Shown: positions 33,808 through 44,928 of the stretch, piece by piece
Layout: every line of letters begins with the position of its first letter
Numbering within the stretch: position 1 is the first letter of the stretch
Position numbers and translations under genes: made by a program
From: an uncultured Prevotellaceae bacterium
Lineage (GTDB): Bacteria > Bacteroidota > Bacteroidia > Bacteroidales > Bacteroidaceae
Direction of reading: 5' to 3'
Assembly: GCA_902800595.1 (NCBI GenBank)
Contig: CADCFA010000009.1
Coordinates: 1 to 64,000, forward strand
DNA length: 64,000 nucleotides
The notes under the pieces: model-generated
What the model saw: only the letters and a program-made list of their open reading frames with translations
Database searches by the model: none
Told to the model about the DNA's origin: nothing

Positions 33808-34368
33808 ATGATTTTACCTATTTATATATATGGTCAGCCTGTGCTTCGTAAGGTGGCTGAAGACATTACCCTTGAGTATCCCCAGCTGAAGGAGCTGATC
33901 AGCGACATGTGGGAGACACTGGCTGAGTCGGAAGGTATTGGATTGGCTGCTCCGCAGATCGGTAAGCCCATCCGCCTGTCAGTGATCGACTTGGATGTCA
34001 TCTCTGACGATCTGCCTGAATATAAGGGGTTCCGACAGGTGTTTATCAATCCCCACATCCTTGACTACGATGAGGAGCATACTGATACCTCGGAAGAGGG
34101 CTGCCTGTCGTTGCCCGCTATCCATGAGAAGGTGGTGCGCCCCACACGTATTCATGTGGCTTGGGATGATGAGAACTTCGAGCACCACGACGAGTGGATT
34201 GAAGGGTATCTGGCTCGTGTGATGCAGCATGAGTTCGATCATCTCGACGGTAAGATGTTCGTGGATCGTATCTCACCGCTTCGTAAACAGCTGATAAAGA
34301 GCAAGCTGCGCGCTTTGTTGCAGGGCCGCTATCGCTGTGGATATAAAACTAAACCTGTTAAGAGATAA
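33808..34368 (+). CDS. def: Peptide deformylase
   Basis: The protein is 186 residues. It removes the formyl group from nascent proteins using Fe2+ or Zn2+. All three motifs are present: GIGLAAPQIG (about 44-53), EEGCLSLP (metal-binding cysteine), and QHEFDHLDGKMF (HExxH). It is preceded by a short spacer with two TCAAATAGT repeats (33780-33804) and followed four bases later by the TPR gene. Confidence 0.97.
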   Translation: MILPIYIYGQPVLRKVAEDITLEYPQLKELISDMWETLAESEGIGLAAPQIGKPIRLSVIDLDVISDDLPEYKGFRQVFINPHILDYDEEHTDTSEEGCLSLPAIHEKVVRPTRIHVAWDDENFEHHDEWIEGYLARVMQHEFDHLDGKMFVDRISPLRKQLIKSKLRALLQGRYRCGYKTKPVKR

Positions 34369-34371
34369 AGA

Positions 34372-36321
34372 ATGCGACGCATTTTTTATCTCTTAATGTT
34401 CTTACCACTGGTTGGCTTTGCCCAGTTCAATACCGACCGTCTGGTGATGGTGGGGCGTTCCGCTCTCTACTATGAAGACTATGTGCTCTCCATCCAGTAT
34501 TTCAATCAGGCCATCAGTCAGAAACCCTGGCTCTTTGAACCTTGGTTCTTCAGAGGAGTGGCAAAATTCTATCTCGATGACTTCCGTGGGGCAGAGAGTG
34601 ACTGTACTGAAGCCATCGAACGTAACCCTTATGTGGTGAACGCCTACGAGTTGCGTGGCCTCTGCCGCATCAACCAGAAGAAATATGCCGAGGCGGTAAA
34701 GGATTACGATAAGGCCTTGCGCTATAATCCTGATAATCAAAGCCTTTGGCATAACCGTATTCTCTGTCTGATTCAAGATAAGAACTATGATCTTGCGTTG
34801 GCACAGATCGATACGATGACTAGCCATTGGTCTAAATATGCCCGTGCTTATGCGATGCAGGCAGAGGTCTATCTGCTTCAGAAGGATACAACGAAGGCTG
34901 TGGCATCACTCGACAAGAGCCTGGAACTTGATCCCTATGATGGTGGTATTTGGGCAGAGCGCGCTATTATCAGTCTGGCTCGTCAGGAATGGAAAGAGGG
35001 GGAGGAATTTCTCGACAAGAGTATCCATCTGGTTCCCAAGCAGCCTGTGAACTATATCAATCGTGCGATGGCACGTTATAACCAGAATAACCTGCGAGGT
35101 GCGATGGCTGATTATGATACAGCCCTCGACCTTGATCCCAATAACTTCTTAGGCCACTATAATCGTGGACTATTACGTGCTCAGGTGGGTGACGACAATA
35201 GAGGTATTGAAGACTTCGACTTCGTGCTGAAACTGGAACCCGACAACCTGCTGGCGCTCTTCAACCGTGCCCTGCTGCTTGAGCAGACAGGTAACCTGCG
35301 TGCAGCTATCCGTGACTATTCAAAGGTGATAGAGCAATATCCTAACTTCTGGTTCGGACTGCAGCATCGTGCCTCATGTTACCGCAGATTGGGTAATACC
35401 AGACAGGCAGAGCTCGATGAGTTCCGTATTCTCAAGGCACAGATGGATAAGCGTTTCGGGCATCAGCCAAGACTCTCGAAAAAGCAGATGCGTAAGCGCA
35501 GTGATGAGGATATGGAGAAGTATAACCAGTTAGTGGTGGCCGACGAGCAGGAGGTAGAGCATGAATATAAGAGCGATTATCGGGGAAAAGTGCAGAACCG
35601 CAAGGCAGAACTATCGTTCCTGCCGATGTTCAGTCTCTCTTTCCGCCGCCCTGTCAGCGATGTCAAGACAGAGATACCTTACGAGGAGAGTGTTGAGGCC
35701 TTTAACAGTCGCTCTAAGTCGCGTATTATCTATGTCTCCAACGATCATGCGAAGTTGGGTGAGGATCGCATGAAGCAGACCTTTGCTTTCATTGATTCGC
35801 TCAGTACGGCTATCGATGCCTCCAAGAGCACCAGCAGCGTGAAACCTCTGCTCTTCCTGAGGGCGATAGCCTATAGTTCTATTCAGAATTTCGATAATGC
35901 CATCGACGATCTGGGTATCTATCTGCAGATCGACTCCACCTCATCGTTGGCATATTGGCAGCGTGCCGTCTGTCAGGCCAAGGTGAATGAGTTCAATGCT
36001 TCTCAAGGTACAAACATCGAGTTGCAGATGGCGAATGTGTTAGGCGATCTCTCGGATGCCATCAAGCGTGCGCCCAAGAATGCCTACCTTTATTATAATC
36101 GTGGTACGCTCTACGCCTTGCGCAGCGATAATATGCGTGCCATCGACGACTATACTGAAGCCATTAAGCTGGAGCATAATCTGGCAGAGGCTTATTATAA
36201 CAGAGGATTGGTGTATATCCGCCTGAAGAAGACGGATGAAGCCATTTCCGATCTCAGTAAAGCTGGTGAGCTCGGGCTTTACCAGGCTTACAGTGTCATC
36301 AAGAAATATACAGGGAAATAA
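34372..36321 (+). CDS. Exported TPR protein
   Basis: The protein is 649 residues. A signal peptide ([17 protein letters not shown] then Q) is followed by at least ten tetratricopeptide repeats in two blocks. Examples are [40 protein letters not shown] and [20 protein letters not shown] in the first block, and [20 protein letters not shown] in the second. A charged linker (about 360-450) separates them. TPRs mediate protein-protein contacts; in the periplasm of Bacteroidota such proteins often serve envelope assembly. It lies four bases after def and is probably co-transcribed. Confidence 0.85.
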   Translation: MRRIFYLLMFLPLVGFAQFNTDRLVMVGRSALYYEDYVLSIQYFNQAISQKPWLFEPWFFRGVAKFYLDDFRGAESDCTEAIERNPYVVNAYELRGLCRINQKKYAEAVKDYDKALRYNPDNQSLWHNRILCLIQDKNYDLALAQIDTMTSHWSKYARAYAMQAEVYLLQKDTTKAVASLDKSLELDPYDGGIWAERAIISLARQEWKEGEEFLDKSIHLVPKQPVNYINRAMARYNQNNLRGAMADYDTALDLDPNNFLGHYNRGLLRAQVGDDNRGIEDFDFVLKLEPDNLLALFNRALLLEQTGNLRAAIRDYSKVIEQYPNFWFGLQHRASCYRRLGNTRQAELDEFRILKAQMDKRFGHQPRLSKKQMRKRSDEDMEKYNQLVVADEQEVEHEYKSDYRGKVQNRKAELSFLPMFSLSFRRPVSDVKTEIPYEESVEAFNSRSKSRIIYVSNDHAKLGEDRMKQTFAFIDSLSTAIDASKSTSSVKPLLFLRAIAYSSIQNFDNAIDDLGIYLQIDSTSSLAYWQRAVCQAKVNEFNASQGTNIELQMANVLGDLSDAIKRAPKNAYLYYNRGTLYALRSDNMRAIDDYTEAIKLEHNLAEAYYNRGLVYIRLKKTDEAISDLSKAGELGLYQAYSVIKKYTGK

Positions 36322-36349
36322 TTGCATTATTAATCAAATTAATATAATT

Positions 36350-37282
36350 ATGAAGAGGATTCTAGTTACTGGTGGAGCAGGCTTTATTGGCTCCCATCTG
36401 TGTGAGCGTCTGGTAAAAGATGGCAATGACGTTATTTGCCTTGATAACTTTTATACAGGAAGCAAGGAGAATGTATGGCATCTGTTGGGTGAACACAATT
36501 TCGAAATTGTTCGTCATGATGTGTGTCAGCCTTACTGGGCAGAGGTCGATGAGATCTATAACCTGGCTTGTCCGGCTTCTCCCGTTTACTATCAGACAGA
36601 CCCTATCCAGACCACTAAGACCTCTGTATTTGGTGCTTACCACATGCTGGGACTGGCTCGCAGAACGAAGTGTAAGATCCTTCAGACTTCTACCAGTGAG
36701 GTGTATGGTGATCCTAACGTGCATCCACAGCCAGAGTCATACTGGGGCAATGTGAACACCATCGGTCTCCGTTCATGCTATGATGAGGGAAAGCGTTGCG
36801 CAGAAACCATGTTCTTCGACTATCATCGTCAGCATGGTGTGCGCATCAAGGTGATCCGTATCTTCAACACTTATGGACCTCGTATGGCAGAGAACGACGG
36901 ACGTGTGGTTTCTAACTTCATCATGCAGGCTCTGAGAAACGAAGACATCACCATCTACGGCGATGGCACACAGACCCGTTCTTTCCAGTATGTATCAGAC
37001 TTGATTGAGGGTATGGTTCGTATGATGGAGAGTGGGGATGATTTCCTTGGTCCTGTGAATATCGGTAATCCTGGTGAGTTTACCATGCTGGAGCTGGCAG
37101 AGAAAGTCATCGCTTTGACAGGTTCTAAGAGTAAGATCGTGTTTAAACCACTGCCTTCGGATGACCCGAAGATGCGCCGGCCTGACATCACGCTGGCAAA
37201 GTCAAAGCTTGACTGGGAGCCGAAGGTGAAACTGGATGAAGGTCTCGAAAAGACCATCGAGTATTTCAAGACTAAGCTCTAA
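36350..37282 (+). CDS. UDP-glucuronic acid decarboxylase (SDR family)
   Basis: The protein is 310 residues. It converts UDP-glucuronate to UDP-xylose through an NAD+-bound intermediate. The nucleotide-binding motif GGAGFIGSH is near the N-terminus, followed by [13 protein letters not shown], the family-specific [20 protein letters not shown], a TSEVYGDP block and the catalytic YDEGKR (YxxxK). The ATG at 36350 gives the family N-terminus MKRILVTGG; the longer frame overlaps the TPR gene out of frame. It supplies a nucleotide sugar for surface polysaccharide. Confidence 0.93.
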   Translation: MKRILVTGGAGFIGSHLCERLVKDGNDVICLDNFYTGSKENVWHLLGEHNFEIVRHDVCQPYWAEVDEIYNLACPASPVYYQTDPIQTTKTSVFGAYHMLGLARRTKCKILQTSTSEVYGDPNVHPQPESYWGNVNTIGLRSCYDEGKRCAETMFFDYHRQHGVRIKVIRIFNTYGPRMAENDGRVVSNFIMQALRNEDITIYGDGTQTRSFQYVSDLIEGMVRMMESGDDFLGPVNIGNPGEFTMLELAEKVIALTGSKSKIVFKPLPSDDPKMRRPDITLAKSKLDWEPKVKLDEGLEKTIEYFKTKL

Positions 37283-37322
37283 GTTGCCGTTAAGGTCAGG
37301 TCACCACATTTTTCGCTGAATG

Positions 37323-37354
37323 TTTGGTCATTTCAGTGAAAGTATGTACCTTTG
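37323..37354 (+). promoter_or_regulatory. Promoter of thrS
   Basis: TTTG (37323-37326), a 20-bp spacer and TACCTTTG (37347-37354) match the consensus. The thrS ATG is at 37390. Confidence 0.75.
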
Positions 37355-37389
37355 CACGCAATTTCAAAATTCAAACATATATTGTAGAT

Positions 37390-39277
37390 ATGATTAACAT
37401 TACTTTTCCAGACGGATCTGTTCGCTCGTATGAGCAGGGTGTGACTGGTCTTCAGATTGCAGAGAGTATCTCTCCGGCTCTCGCGCGCAGCGTTGTAAGC
37501 TGTGGTGTAAACGGTGAGACAGTAGAGCTGAACCGTCCTATCAATGAGGACGCTACCATCGCGCTCTATAAGTTTGATGACGAGCAGGGTAAGCATACCT
37601 TCTGGCACACATCTGCCCACCTGTTGGCAGAGGCACTGCAGGAGTTGTATCCTGGCATCCAGTTCGGTTTCGGACCTGCTGTCGAGAATGGTTTCTTTTA
37701 TGATGTGCTGCTGAAGGACGGCGAGAGCATCAAGGAGAGCGATTTTCCCAAGATTGAGGCAAAGATGAAGGAACTGGCTTCCAAGAAAGAGGCTGTTGTG
37801 CGTCGTGAGGTTCCCAAGGCAGAGGCTCTGAAGCAGTTTGCTGCCGATGGCCAGACCTATAAGTGCGAGCACATCGAGCAGGATCTTGAAGATGGTTCTA
37901 TCACCACCTATACACAGGGTAACTTCACCGATCTGTGTCGTGGCCCGCACCTGATGGATACAGGCGAGATCAAGGCAGTGAAGCTGACTTCTGTTGCTGG
38001 TGCTTTCTGGCGTGGCGATGCCAGCCGTGAGCAGATGCAGCGTCTGTATGGTATCTCCTTCCCCAAGAAGAAGATGCTCGACGAATATCTGGAGATGTTA
38101 GAGGAGGCTAAGAAGCGCGACCATCGTAAGATTGGTAAGGAGATGGAACTCTTCATGTTCTCAGATAAAGTAGGTAAGGGCCTGCCCATCTGGTTGCCAA
38201 AGGGTACAGAGCTTCGCCTGCGCCTGCAGGACCACCTGCGTAAGGTGCAGAAGCGTTTCGGTTATCAGGAGGTGATCACGCCGCATATCGGTTCTAAGAA
38301 CCTCTACGTTACCTCTGGTCACTATGCTCACTATGGCAAGGATTCATTCCAGCCAATCCATACCCCAGAGGAGGATGAGGAGTACATGCTGAAGCCTATG
38401 AACTGTCCTCACCACTGCGAGATCTTCGCATGGAAGCCCCGTTCATATCGTGACCTGCCTCTGCGTATCGCTGAGTTTGGTACGGTATATCGTTATGAGC
38501 AGAGCGGTGAGCTGCACGGACTGACTCGTGTCCGTTCGTTCACACAGGATGATGCCCACCTGTTCTGTCGTCCAGACCAGGTGAAGCAGGAGTTCCTGAA
38601 TGTGATGGATATCATCGGTATCGTGCTCACAGCCTTCGGATTCAACTTCGAGGCTCAGATCACTGGCTGAGAAGGCTATTGTCGAGGCTTGTCAGGAGAA
38701 GGGTCTGCCTGCAAAGGTGGAATATGGTGAGGCTGCCTTCTATGGGCCTAAGCTCGACTTCATGATCAAGGATGCCATTGGCCGTCGCTGGCAGCTGGGT
38801 ACGATCCAGGTGGACTACAACCTGCCTAAGCGCTTCCAGCTGGAATACACTGACGAAGACAACACCAAGAAGACACCTGTGATGATCCATCGTGCACCAT
38901 TTGGTTCACTGGAGCGTTTCTGTGCTGTGCTCATTGAGCACACCTCAGGTCACTTCCCCTTGTGGCTTACACCTGATCAGGTGGCTATCCTGCCGTTGTC
39001 AGAGAAATACAACGACTATGCTCAGGAAGTTGCCAAGAAGTTTGATTTGGGTGGTGTACGTGCTACGATCGACTTGCGCAACGAGAAACTGGGACGTAAG
39101 ATCCGCGACAATGAGTTGAAGCGTATTCCTTATATGGTTATCGTTGGTGAGAAGGAGCAGCAGGATGGTACTGTAGCCGTTCGTCCCCAGGGTGGTGGCG
39201 AGCAGAGTGTGAAGACTATCCAGGAGTTCATTGATGAGGTGAACGCTCGTGTTGCTGAAATGACAAAAGACTTTTAG
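37390..39277 (+). pseudogene. thrS: Threonine-tRNA ligase with internal out-of-frame deletion
   Basis: Both halves are excellent ThrRS sequence. The first frame ([18 protein letters not shown]) contains the TGS and editing domains ([23 protein letters not shown]) and the core with [10 protein letters not shown] and [15 protein letters not shown]. It ends abruptly at NFEAQITG plus a TGA near 38668. The rest resumes one frame over at [20 protein letters not shown] and continues through [12 protein letters not shown] to the anticodon-binding domain. About 20 residues, which in relatives read roughly like SLRDPxDKEKYIG, are missing. The 1888-nt span is not a multiple of three. ThrRS is essential, so either a second copy exists or this is an assembly or consensus error. 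Confidence 0.85.
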
Positions 39278-39286
39278 TAATTGAAT

Positions 39287-39364
39287 AGTTTATAGTTTAT
39301 GGCTGAGATACTTGTAGAATTGTTAAACTTTCTTAAAAGTATAATCATCTATAAACTATAAACT
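39287..39364. repeat. 14-bp perfect inverted repeat
   Basis: AGTTTATAGTTTAT (39287-39300) and ATAAACTATAAACT (39351-39364) are perfect inverted copies 50 bp apart, between thrS and the infC promoter. They may form a weak A/T stem in the transcript. Confidence 0.5.
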
Positions 39365-39385
39365 TTAACTATAAACAAAAATTAG

Positions 39386-39393
39386 TAATTTTG
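39386..39393 (+). promoter_or_regulatory. -7 promoter element (TAATTTTG) of the infC operon
   Basis: TAATTTTG lies 25 bases before the ATG at 39419. Confidence 0.6.
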
Positions 39394-39418
39394 CAGCCGA
39401 TTTTCTAAAAAACAGTTG

Positions 39419-40114
39419 ATGAAGAATGACAAAATGAAAAGTCAGTACCGTGTCAACGAACAGATACGTGTACGTGAAGTCCGCATCGTAGGCGACGAAG
39501 GTTCAACCGTAGTTCCTACTCGTGACGCATTGAATATGGCTCGTGAGCAAGGTGTTGATCTCGTTGAGATTTCGCCCAATGCCAATCCGCCAGTATGTCG
39601 CCTCATCGACTACTCCAAGTTCCTCTACCAGCAGAAGAAGCGCCAGAAGGAAATGAAGGCCAAGCAGGTAAAGGTGGAGGTGAAGGAAATCCGCTTCGGA
39701 CCTCAGACCGATGAGCACGACTATCAGTTTAAGCTCAAGCACGCCAAGGAGTTTCTTGAGGAAGGAAATAAGGTACGTGCATACGTATTTTTCCGTGGAC
39801 GCTCCATCCTGTTTAAGGAACAGGGTGAGGTACTGCTGCTCCGTTTCGCCAACGATTTGGAGGAGGTAGGAAAGGTAGAGTCGATGCCGTCGCTTGAAGG
39901 AAAGAAGATGTTTATCTATCTGGCTCCTAAGAAGGCAGGTACTCAGAAGAAGAGTCAGCAGGCTCGTGATCGTGAGGCTGCAGAGCTCGAAGCTAAGGAA
40001 GTTGCCAAGCAGCAGAAAGAGGCAGAAGCCGCAGAGAAGCCCGCTAACGGAGGTCTCTTCGCCAATGCCAAGATCTCTGCCGATGCGCTTAAGAAGCTTA
40101 CTGAGGAAGAGTAA
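39419..40114 (+). CDS. infC: Translation initiation factor IF-3
   Basis: The protein is 231 residues. The conserved core includes [40 protein letters not shown] and [20 protein letters not shown], then [21 protein letters not shown]-3 prevents premature joining of ribosomal subunits and checks the start codon. A charged, alanine/glutamate-rich tail of about 50 residues beyond the usual end is common in Bacteroidota. The ATG at 39419 follows a TTG that could also initiate. It is first in the classic infC-rpmI-rplT operon. Confidence 0.96.
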   Translation: MKNDKMKSQYRVNEQIRVREVRIVGDEGSTVVPTRDALNMAREQGVDLVEISPNANPPVCRLIDYSKFLYQQKKRQKEMKAKQVKVEVKEIRFGPQTDEHDYQFKLKHAKEFLEEGNKVRAYVFFRGRSILFKEQGEVLLLRFANDLEEVGKVESMPSLEGKKMFIYLAPKKAGTQKKSQQARDREAAELEAKEVAKQQKEAEAAEKPANGGLFANAKISADALKKLTEEE

Positions 40115-40186
40115 GAAAAAAAGAAGATGGCGCGCCTGGTATATGCGTAGCCGTCGGATATTAATAACAATTTAAATTTTAAAACA

Positions 40187-40384
40187 ATGCCAAAAGTAAA
40201 GACAAACTCCGGTGCTAAGAAAAGATTTTCTTTCACTGGTACAGGTAAGGTAAAGAGACGTCACGCTTACCACAGCCACATTCTGACGAAGAAGACCAAG
40301 AAGCAGAAGCGTAACTTGGTAGGTACAACTATCGTTGATCCATCAAACATGAAGCAGGTTCGTGACCTGTTGTGTCTCCGTTAA
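40187..40384 (+). CDS. rpmI: 50S ribosomal protein L35
   Basis: The protein is 65 residues. [20 protein letters not shown], then [20 protein letters not shown], is the standard L35 pattern. It lies between infC and rplT. Confidence 0.97.
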   Translation: MPKVKTNSGAKKRFSFTGTGKVKRRHAYHSHILTKKTKKQKRNLVGTTIVDPSNMKQVRDLLCLR

Positions 40385-40416
40385 ACCTATTGTCGAACAT
40401 TTAAAGTAAGAAGATT

Positions 40417-40761
40417 ATGCCTAGATCAGTAAATCACGTTGCATCAAGAGCAAAGCGTAAGAGAATTTTAAAGCTTACCCGCGGCTATTTTGGAGCCCGC
40501 AAGAATGTTTGGACAGTAGCAAAGAACACATGGGAGAAGGGTTTGACCTATGCCTATCGTGATCGCCGTAATAAGAAGCGTAACTTCCGTGCCCTGTGGA
40601 TTCAGCGTATCAACGCTGCCGCTCGTCTGGAAGGTATGAGCTACTCTGTTCTCATGGGCAAGCTCAGTAAGGCAGGTATCGAGATCAACCGTAAGGTGCT
40701 CGCCGACCTCGCTATGAACAATCCCGAGGCTTTCAAGGCTATCGTGGAGAAGGTGAAGTAA
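40417..40761 (+). CDS. rplT: 50S ribosomal protein L20
   Basis: The protein is 114 residues, of normal length. It begins [20 protein letters not shown] and contains [17 protein letters not shown] and [16 protein letters not shown], the rRNA-binding features of L20. In other bacteria L20 represses its own operon by binding the leader; no such structure was identified here by eye. Confidence 0.97.
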   Translation: MPRSVNHVASRAKRKRILKLTRGYFGARKNVWTVAKNTWEKGLTYAYRDRRNKKRNFRALWIQRINAAARLEGMSYSVLMGKLSKAGIEINRKVLADLAMNNPEAFKAIVEKVK

Positions 40762-40787
40762 AGCATTCTTATGTCTTTATTATCTAT

Positions 40788-40813
40788 AATCCCCACCAGC
40801 CTTGGTGGGGATT
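40788..40813 (+). terminator. Hairpin after the ribosomal protein operon
   Basis: AATCCCCACCA pairs with TGGTGGGGATT, loop GCCT. The T-run that follows is weak (ATTCGT), so termination may be partial, with read-through into panB. Confidence 0.65.
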
Positions 40814-40851
40814 ATTCGTACAGATCGTACTGTTAACAACTATAAACGGAA

Positions 40852-41694
40852 ATGAGGATAACAATATTTGATTTGTTGAGTCGTAAGGGACAGCAGCCTG
40901 TCAGCATGCTGACGGCTTATGATTACAACACAGCCCGTATCATGGATGAGGCTGGTATCGACATGATTCTCGTAGGCGATTCGCTGGGGAATGTCATGTT
41001 GGGTTACGAAAACACACTTGCTGTTACCGTCGATGATATGATTCATCATGGTAAGGCCGTATGCCGAGGTGCCAAGCAGGCTTTTGTGGTGATTGATATG
41101 CCTTTTATGTCATATCAGGCTTCTGTGGAAGATGCTGTGCGCAATGCAGGACGAATCATGAAGGAGACCAATTGTCAGGCCGTGAAGCTGGAGGGTGGTG
41201 TAGAGTATGCGGATCGCATCAAGGCTATCGTACAGGCAGGAATCCCTGTGGTGGCTCATATCGGACTAACCCCTCAGTCGTTTAATGCCCTAGGTGGTTA
41301 TAAGGTACAGGGCAAGTCGCTGGAGCAGGCCAAGAAGCTGCTCAAAGATGCTAAGGCTGTAGAAGAGGCTGGTGCCTTTGCCATCACCCTGGAGTGCGTG
41401 CCTGCGCCCTTAGCCAAGTTAGTTACTGAGCAGAGCAATGCCCTTACCATCGGAATTGGTGCTGGTAATGGCTGCGATGGTCAGGTGTTGGTCTATCAGG
41501 ATATGCTGGGCTACACTGGAGGCTTTGTTCCCAAGTTCGTGAAGAAATATGCCGACCTCCACAGCGTATTGCTCGAGGCGTTCAAACAATATAAAAAAGA
41601 GTGCGGGAACCGTTCCTTCCCAGAGCTGTCGCAGAGCTATGGCATCAGCGACGAGGTGATGCAGGAACTTTTTGAACCCGAATTTAAATATTAA
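40852..41694 (+). CDS. panB: 3-methyl-2-oxobutanoate hydroxymethyltransferase
   Basis: The protein is 280 residues. First step of pantothenate synthesis: transfer of a one-carbon unit from methylene-tetrahydrofolate to ketoisovalerate. Motifs: MLTAYDYNTARIMDEAGIDM, LVGDSLGNVMLGYENTL (metal-binding aspartate), VKLEGGVEY, and HIGLTPQSFNALGGYKVQGK, with the catalytic glutamate in ITLECVPAPLAK. It is the first gene of a compact CoA-precursor cluster. Confidence 0.96.
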   Translation: MRITIFDLLSRKGQQPVSMLTAYDYNTARIMDEAGIDMILVGDSLGNVMLGYENTLAVTVDDMIHHGKAVCRGAKQAFVVIDMPFMSYQASVEDAVRNAGRIMKETNCQAVKLEGGVEYADRIKAIVQAGIPVVAHIGLTPQSFNALGGYKVQGKSLEQAKKLLKDAKAVEEAGAFAITLECVPAPLAKLVTEQSNALTIGIGAGNGCDGQVLVYQDMLGYTGGFVPKFVKKYADLHSVLLEAFKQYKKECGNRSFPELSQSYGISDEVMQELFEPEFKY

Positions 41695-41702
41695 TAGAAG
41701 AA

Positions 41703-42548
41703 ATGAAGGTAGTTAAGACTGTAAGAGAAGTAAGGGAGATTGTTTCAGTCTGGCGGAAGGAAGGACTGAGTGTAGGACTGGTACCCACGATGGGCTATCT
41801 GCACGAAGGTCATCAGAGCCTGATTCGTAAGTCTGCCAGTCAGAATGATCGTACTGTAGTTTCTGTGTTCGTGAATCCCATCCAGTTTGGTCCCAATGAG
41901 GATCTGGAGGCTTATCCGCGCGACCTGAACCGTGATATGCAGAAGGTGGAAGAGGCTGGGGGAGACCTCATCTTCAATCCTGAGCCAGCAGAGATGTATC
42001 CTGGTCACTTCACTTCATTCATCGATACCACGGAGACCACTGAACTGCTTTGCGGCGCTGTGCGTCCTATCCACTTCCGTGGTGTCTGCACAGTGGTGGG
42101 CAAACTTTTCAATATCGTTCAGCCCGATCGTGGCTACTTCGGACAGAAGGATGCCCAGCAGCTGGCAACGATCAAGCGTTTCGTGCGCGACCTGAACTTC
42201 CCGATAGAGATCATACCTTGTCCCATCGTGCGTGAGGATGACGGTCTGGCCAAGTCGAGCCGTAACACCTATCTGAACCCAGAGGAGCGTCAGGCAGCCC
42301 TCATCCTCTCCAAGAGTCTGAAGAAAGGTCAAGAGGCCATTTCCAATGGTGAGCGCGACTCTCAGAAGGTGATCAGCATCATCCGTGAGAGTCTTGAGTC
42401 AGAACCTTTGGCACGTATTGACTATGTAGAGGTGGTTGACTTCGAGAATGTCCAGCGCACTCAGAAGATAGAGGGTGAGACACTTGTGGCTATCGCCGTC
42501 TATATTGGTAAGACGCGACTTATTGACAATTTTATTGTAAACCTATAA
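41703..42548 (+). CDS. panC: Pantothenate synthetase (pantoate-beta-alanine ligase)
   Basis: The protein is 281 residues. It joins pantoate and beta-alanine using ATP. Motifs: [19 protein letters not shown] (HxGH), [40 protein letters not shown], and [17 protein letters not shown] (the KMSKS-like SSRN block). It lies eight bases after panB. Confidence 0.96.
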   Translation: MKVVKTVREVREIVSVWRKEGLSVGLVPTMGYLHEGHQSLIRKSASQNDRTVVSVFVNPIQFGPNEDLEAYPRDLNRDMQKVEEAGGDLIFNPEPAEMYPGHFTSFIDTTETTELLCGAVRPIHFRGVCTVVGKLFNIVQPDRGYFGQKDAQQLATIKRFVRDLNFPIEIIPCPIVREDDGLAKSSRNTYLNPEERQAALILSKSLKKGQEAISNGERDSQKVISIIRESLESEPLARIDYVEVVDFENVQRTQKIEGETLVAIAVYIGKTRLIDNFIVNL

Positions 42549-42558
42549 TCCCTGCGAG

Positions 42559-42948
42559 ATGAATATAACGCTGCTGAAAGCAAAGATCCACCGTGCTGTG
42601 GTGAAGCAGGCCGACCTCGACTATGTGGGCAGCATCACCATCGACTCAGAGCTGTTGCACGAGTCTGGTATTCTGGAGTATGAGAAAGTGGAGATTGCCG
42701 ATATCGACAACGGTAATCGCTTCGAGACCTATGCCATCGCGGGCGAGGCAGGCTCAGGGATCATCTGTCTGAACGGTGCTGCTGCCCGTTGTGTGAATGA
42801 AGGCGACAAGATTATCATCATGGCTTATGCCCAGATGACGCCTGAGGAGGCAGAGACGCACAAACCTACTGTGCTCTTTGTGGATCAGGATAATAAGATC
42901 GTACGTAAGGCTAACTACGAGAAGCATGGTCTGCTTGTGGAACAATAA
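42559..42948 (+). CDS. panD: Aspartate 1-decarboxylase
   Basis: The protein is 129 residues. It makes beta-alanine from aspartate with a pyruvoyl cofactor formed by self-cleavage at YVGSITID, between Gly24 and Ser25. [20 protein letters not shown] is also typical. It lies ten bases after panC. Confidence 0.96.
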   Translation: MNITLLKAKIHRAVVKQADLDYVGSITIDSELLHESGILEYEKVEIADIDNGNRFETYAIAGEAGSGIICLNGAAARCVNEGDKIIIMAYAQMTPEEAETHKPTVLFVDQDNKIVRKANYEKHGLLVEQ

Positions 42949-42985
42949 GGGAAAAGTAAAAAGGTTAAAAGTAAAAAAGTAAAAA

Positions 42986-44182
42986 ATGCTGGCAGGAAAA
43001 TCCATCGTTCTGGGTGTCACGGGAAGCATCGCTGCTTATAAGATTGCCAATTTGGCATCAATGCTGGTGAAGTTGAATGCCGACGTTCACGTCATCATGA
43101 CGCAGAACGCCACGCATTTCATCACGCCGATGACCTTTGAGACACTGACGAACAATAAGTGCATTGTCGATACCTTTGACCGCAATTTCAATTTCGATGT
43201 GAAACACGTGTCGCTGGCTAAGAAAGGTGATCTGTTTCTGGTAGCCCCCTGCACAGCCAATGTCATTGGTAAGGTGGCAGGTGGCATCTGCGACGATATG
43301 CTCACCACTACCATCATAGCTACCAAGGCACCTGTACTCTTCTCGCCAGCCATGAATACTGGCATGTGGGAGAATCCTATCCTGCAGGATAATCTTCAGA
43401 AACTCAAGCATTACGGCTATCATATCATCGAACCCGTTGAGGGACGCCTGGCTTGTGGCGATACAGGCAGTGGCAAGATGCCTTCTGAGGAGACGCTCCT
43501 GGATCATATCCTCCTGCATCTGGCAAAGGAGAAGGATCTCAAGGGCAAGAAGATGCTTGTCACGGCAGGACCAACTCAGGAATCCATCGACCCTGTGCGG
43601 TTCATCACGAACCACTCTTCCGGAAAGATGGGTTATGCCATTGCCAAGATGGCTGTTCTCCGTGGCGCAGAGGTGACTCTCGTCTCTGGTCCCGTTAGCC
43701 TTCAGCCATTCGCAGGTATCAAGAAAATTGATGTCAGGAGCGCGCAGGATATGTTCGAGGCAGTCGGCTCACGGAGTGCTGAACAGGATGTCATCATCAT
43801 GTGCAGTGCTGTGGCTGATTATAAGCCTGCCAACTATGCCGACCAGAAGGTGAAGAAGAGCGATGCTGACATGAGTATCGCCCTAACACGAACACAGGAT
43901 ATCTTAGGTTATCTCGGTGCCCACAAACGTGAAGGACAGGTGCTTGTGGGCTTCTCGATGGAGACAGAAAACCTGATAGAGAACTCGCGTGCGAAACTGA
44001 TGAAGAAAAATGCTGACTTGATCTGTGCCAACTCCATCGCTTCTGCTCAGACGGGCTTTGCCGTCGATACCAATAAGGTAACACTCATCACCCGGCAGGA
44101 AGTTACTGAACTGCCCCTCTGCTCTAAAGAGGAAACAGCCGACTTGATTCTCGATAAGGTATGCACATACTTATTGACATAG
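42986..44182 (+). CDS. coaBC: Bifunctional phosphopantothenoylcysteine decarboxylase/synthetase
   Basis: The protein is 398 residues. The N-terminal FMN-dependent CoaC domain has GVTGSIAAYKIANLASMLVK, APCTANVIGK, PAMNTGMWENP and LACGDTGSGKMPS with its catalytic cysteine. The C-terminal CoaB domain has VTAGPTQESIDPVRFITNHS and SGKMGYAIA. It performs two consecutive steps from phosphopantothenate to phosphopantetheine. The spacer upstream is a simple A-rich repeat. The 3' end overlaps coaX by 22 bp. Confidence 0.96.
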   Translation: MLAGKSIVLGVTGSIAAYKIANLASMLVKLNADVHVIMTQNATHFITPMTFETLTNNKCIVDTFDRNFNFDVKHVSLAKKGDLFLVAPCTANVIGKVAGGICDDMLTTTIIATKAPVLFSPAMNTGMWENPILQDNLQKLKHYGYHIIEPVEGRLACGDTGSGKMPSEETLLDHILLHLAKEKDLKGKKMLVTAGPTQESIDPVRFITNHSSGKMGYAIAKMAVLRGAEVTLVSGPVSLQPFAGIKKIDVRSAQDMFEAVGSRSAEQDVIIMCSAVADYKPANYADQKVKKSDADMSIALTRTQDILGYLGAHKREGQVLVGFSMETENLIENSRAKLMKKNADLICANSIASAQTGFAVDTNKVTLITRQEVTELPLCSKEETADLILDKVCTYLLT

Positions 44183-44928
44183 GCAATTCCACCATCGTGA
44201 CTGCGATTGCAGATCAGGAAGGTAATATCACCCACACCTGGCGTTTCAAGACGCGCAAGGAGGAAACAGTCACCTTCTTTCGTTACGAACTGAAACAAGG
44301 TTTTCGTAGGTATGGCGTGGAAGCGGCTGACATCGAGCGTGTTGCCATCTCTTCGGTGGTGCCGGAAGTCAACGGTGATATCTCTCAGGCTGTCAATGAT
44401 CTCACTGGTCTCACACCTCATTTCTTCAGTCTCGACGATGCTAAGGATATTCTTACTATCGACATCGAGTCGCCTTCACAACTGGGTAAGGATCGTCTGG
44501 CTGATGCCTTGGGTGCTGTGACCTGCTATGGGGTGCCTGCCATCGTGATCGACTTTGGCACAGCCACTACCATTGGTGTGATCGATGCAGAGCGCAGATT
44601 CCTGGGAGGACTGATCATCCCAGGTGTCAAGACCTCGTTGAGTGCCCTCAGTCAGCGTGCCTCGCAACTACCTGCTATCAATATTGAAAAACCAAGACAT
44701 CTTATAGGGCGAAACACACTGGAAAGTATGCAGAGCGGCATTCTTTATGGCACTGCTGCGATGATAGATGGTCTGATTGATCGCCTGCTGCCTACACTCC
44801 CGGCTCCTGTTCATATCATTGCTACCGGTGGTATGGCAAAGGACATCATTCCCCACTGCTGTCATCAGATAGAACTCGACAAATTCCTGCTGCTCAAAGG
44901 ACTCTATAAAGCAACCCGTCAGAAATGA
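44161..44928 (+). CDS. coaX: Type III pantothenate kinase
   Basis: The protein is 255 residues. It begins MHILIDIGNSTIVTAIADQE, with the phosphate-binding DIGN motif, then ISSVVPEVN, the PSQLGKDRLADALGAV block with its catalytic aspartate, VIDFGTATTIGVID, and GGLIIPGVKTSLSALSQRAS. This is the acetyl-CoA-insensitive pantothenate kinase. It overlaps both neighbours, so the cluster is one operon. Confidence 0.95.
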   Translation: MHILIDIGNSTIVTAIADQEGNITHTWRFKTRKEETVTFFRYELKQGFRRYGVEAADIERVAISSVVPEVNGDISQAVNDLTGLTPHFFSLDDAKDILTIDIESPSQLGKDRLADALGAVTCYGVPAIVIDFGTATTIGVIDAERRFLGGLIIPGVKTSLSALSQRASQLPAINIEKPRHLIGRNTLESMQSGILYGTAAMIDGLIDRLLPTLPAPVHIIATGGMAKDIIPHCCHQIELDKFLLLKGLYKATRQK

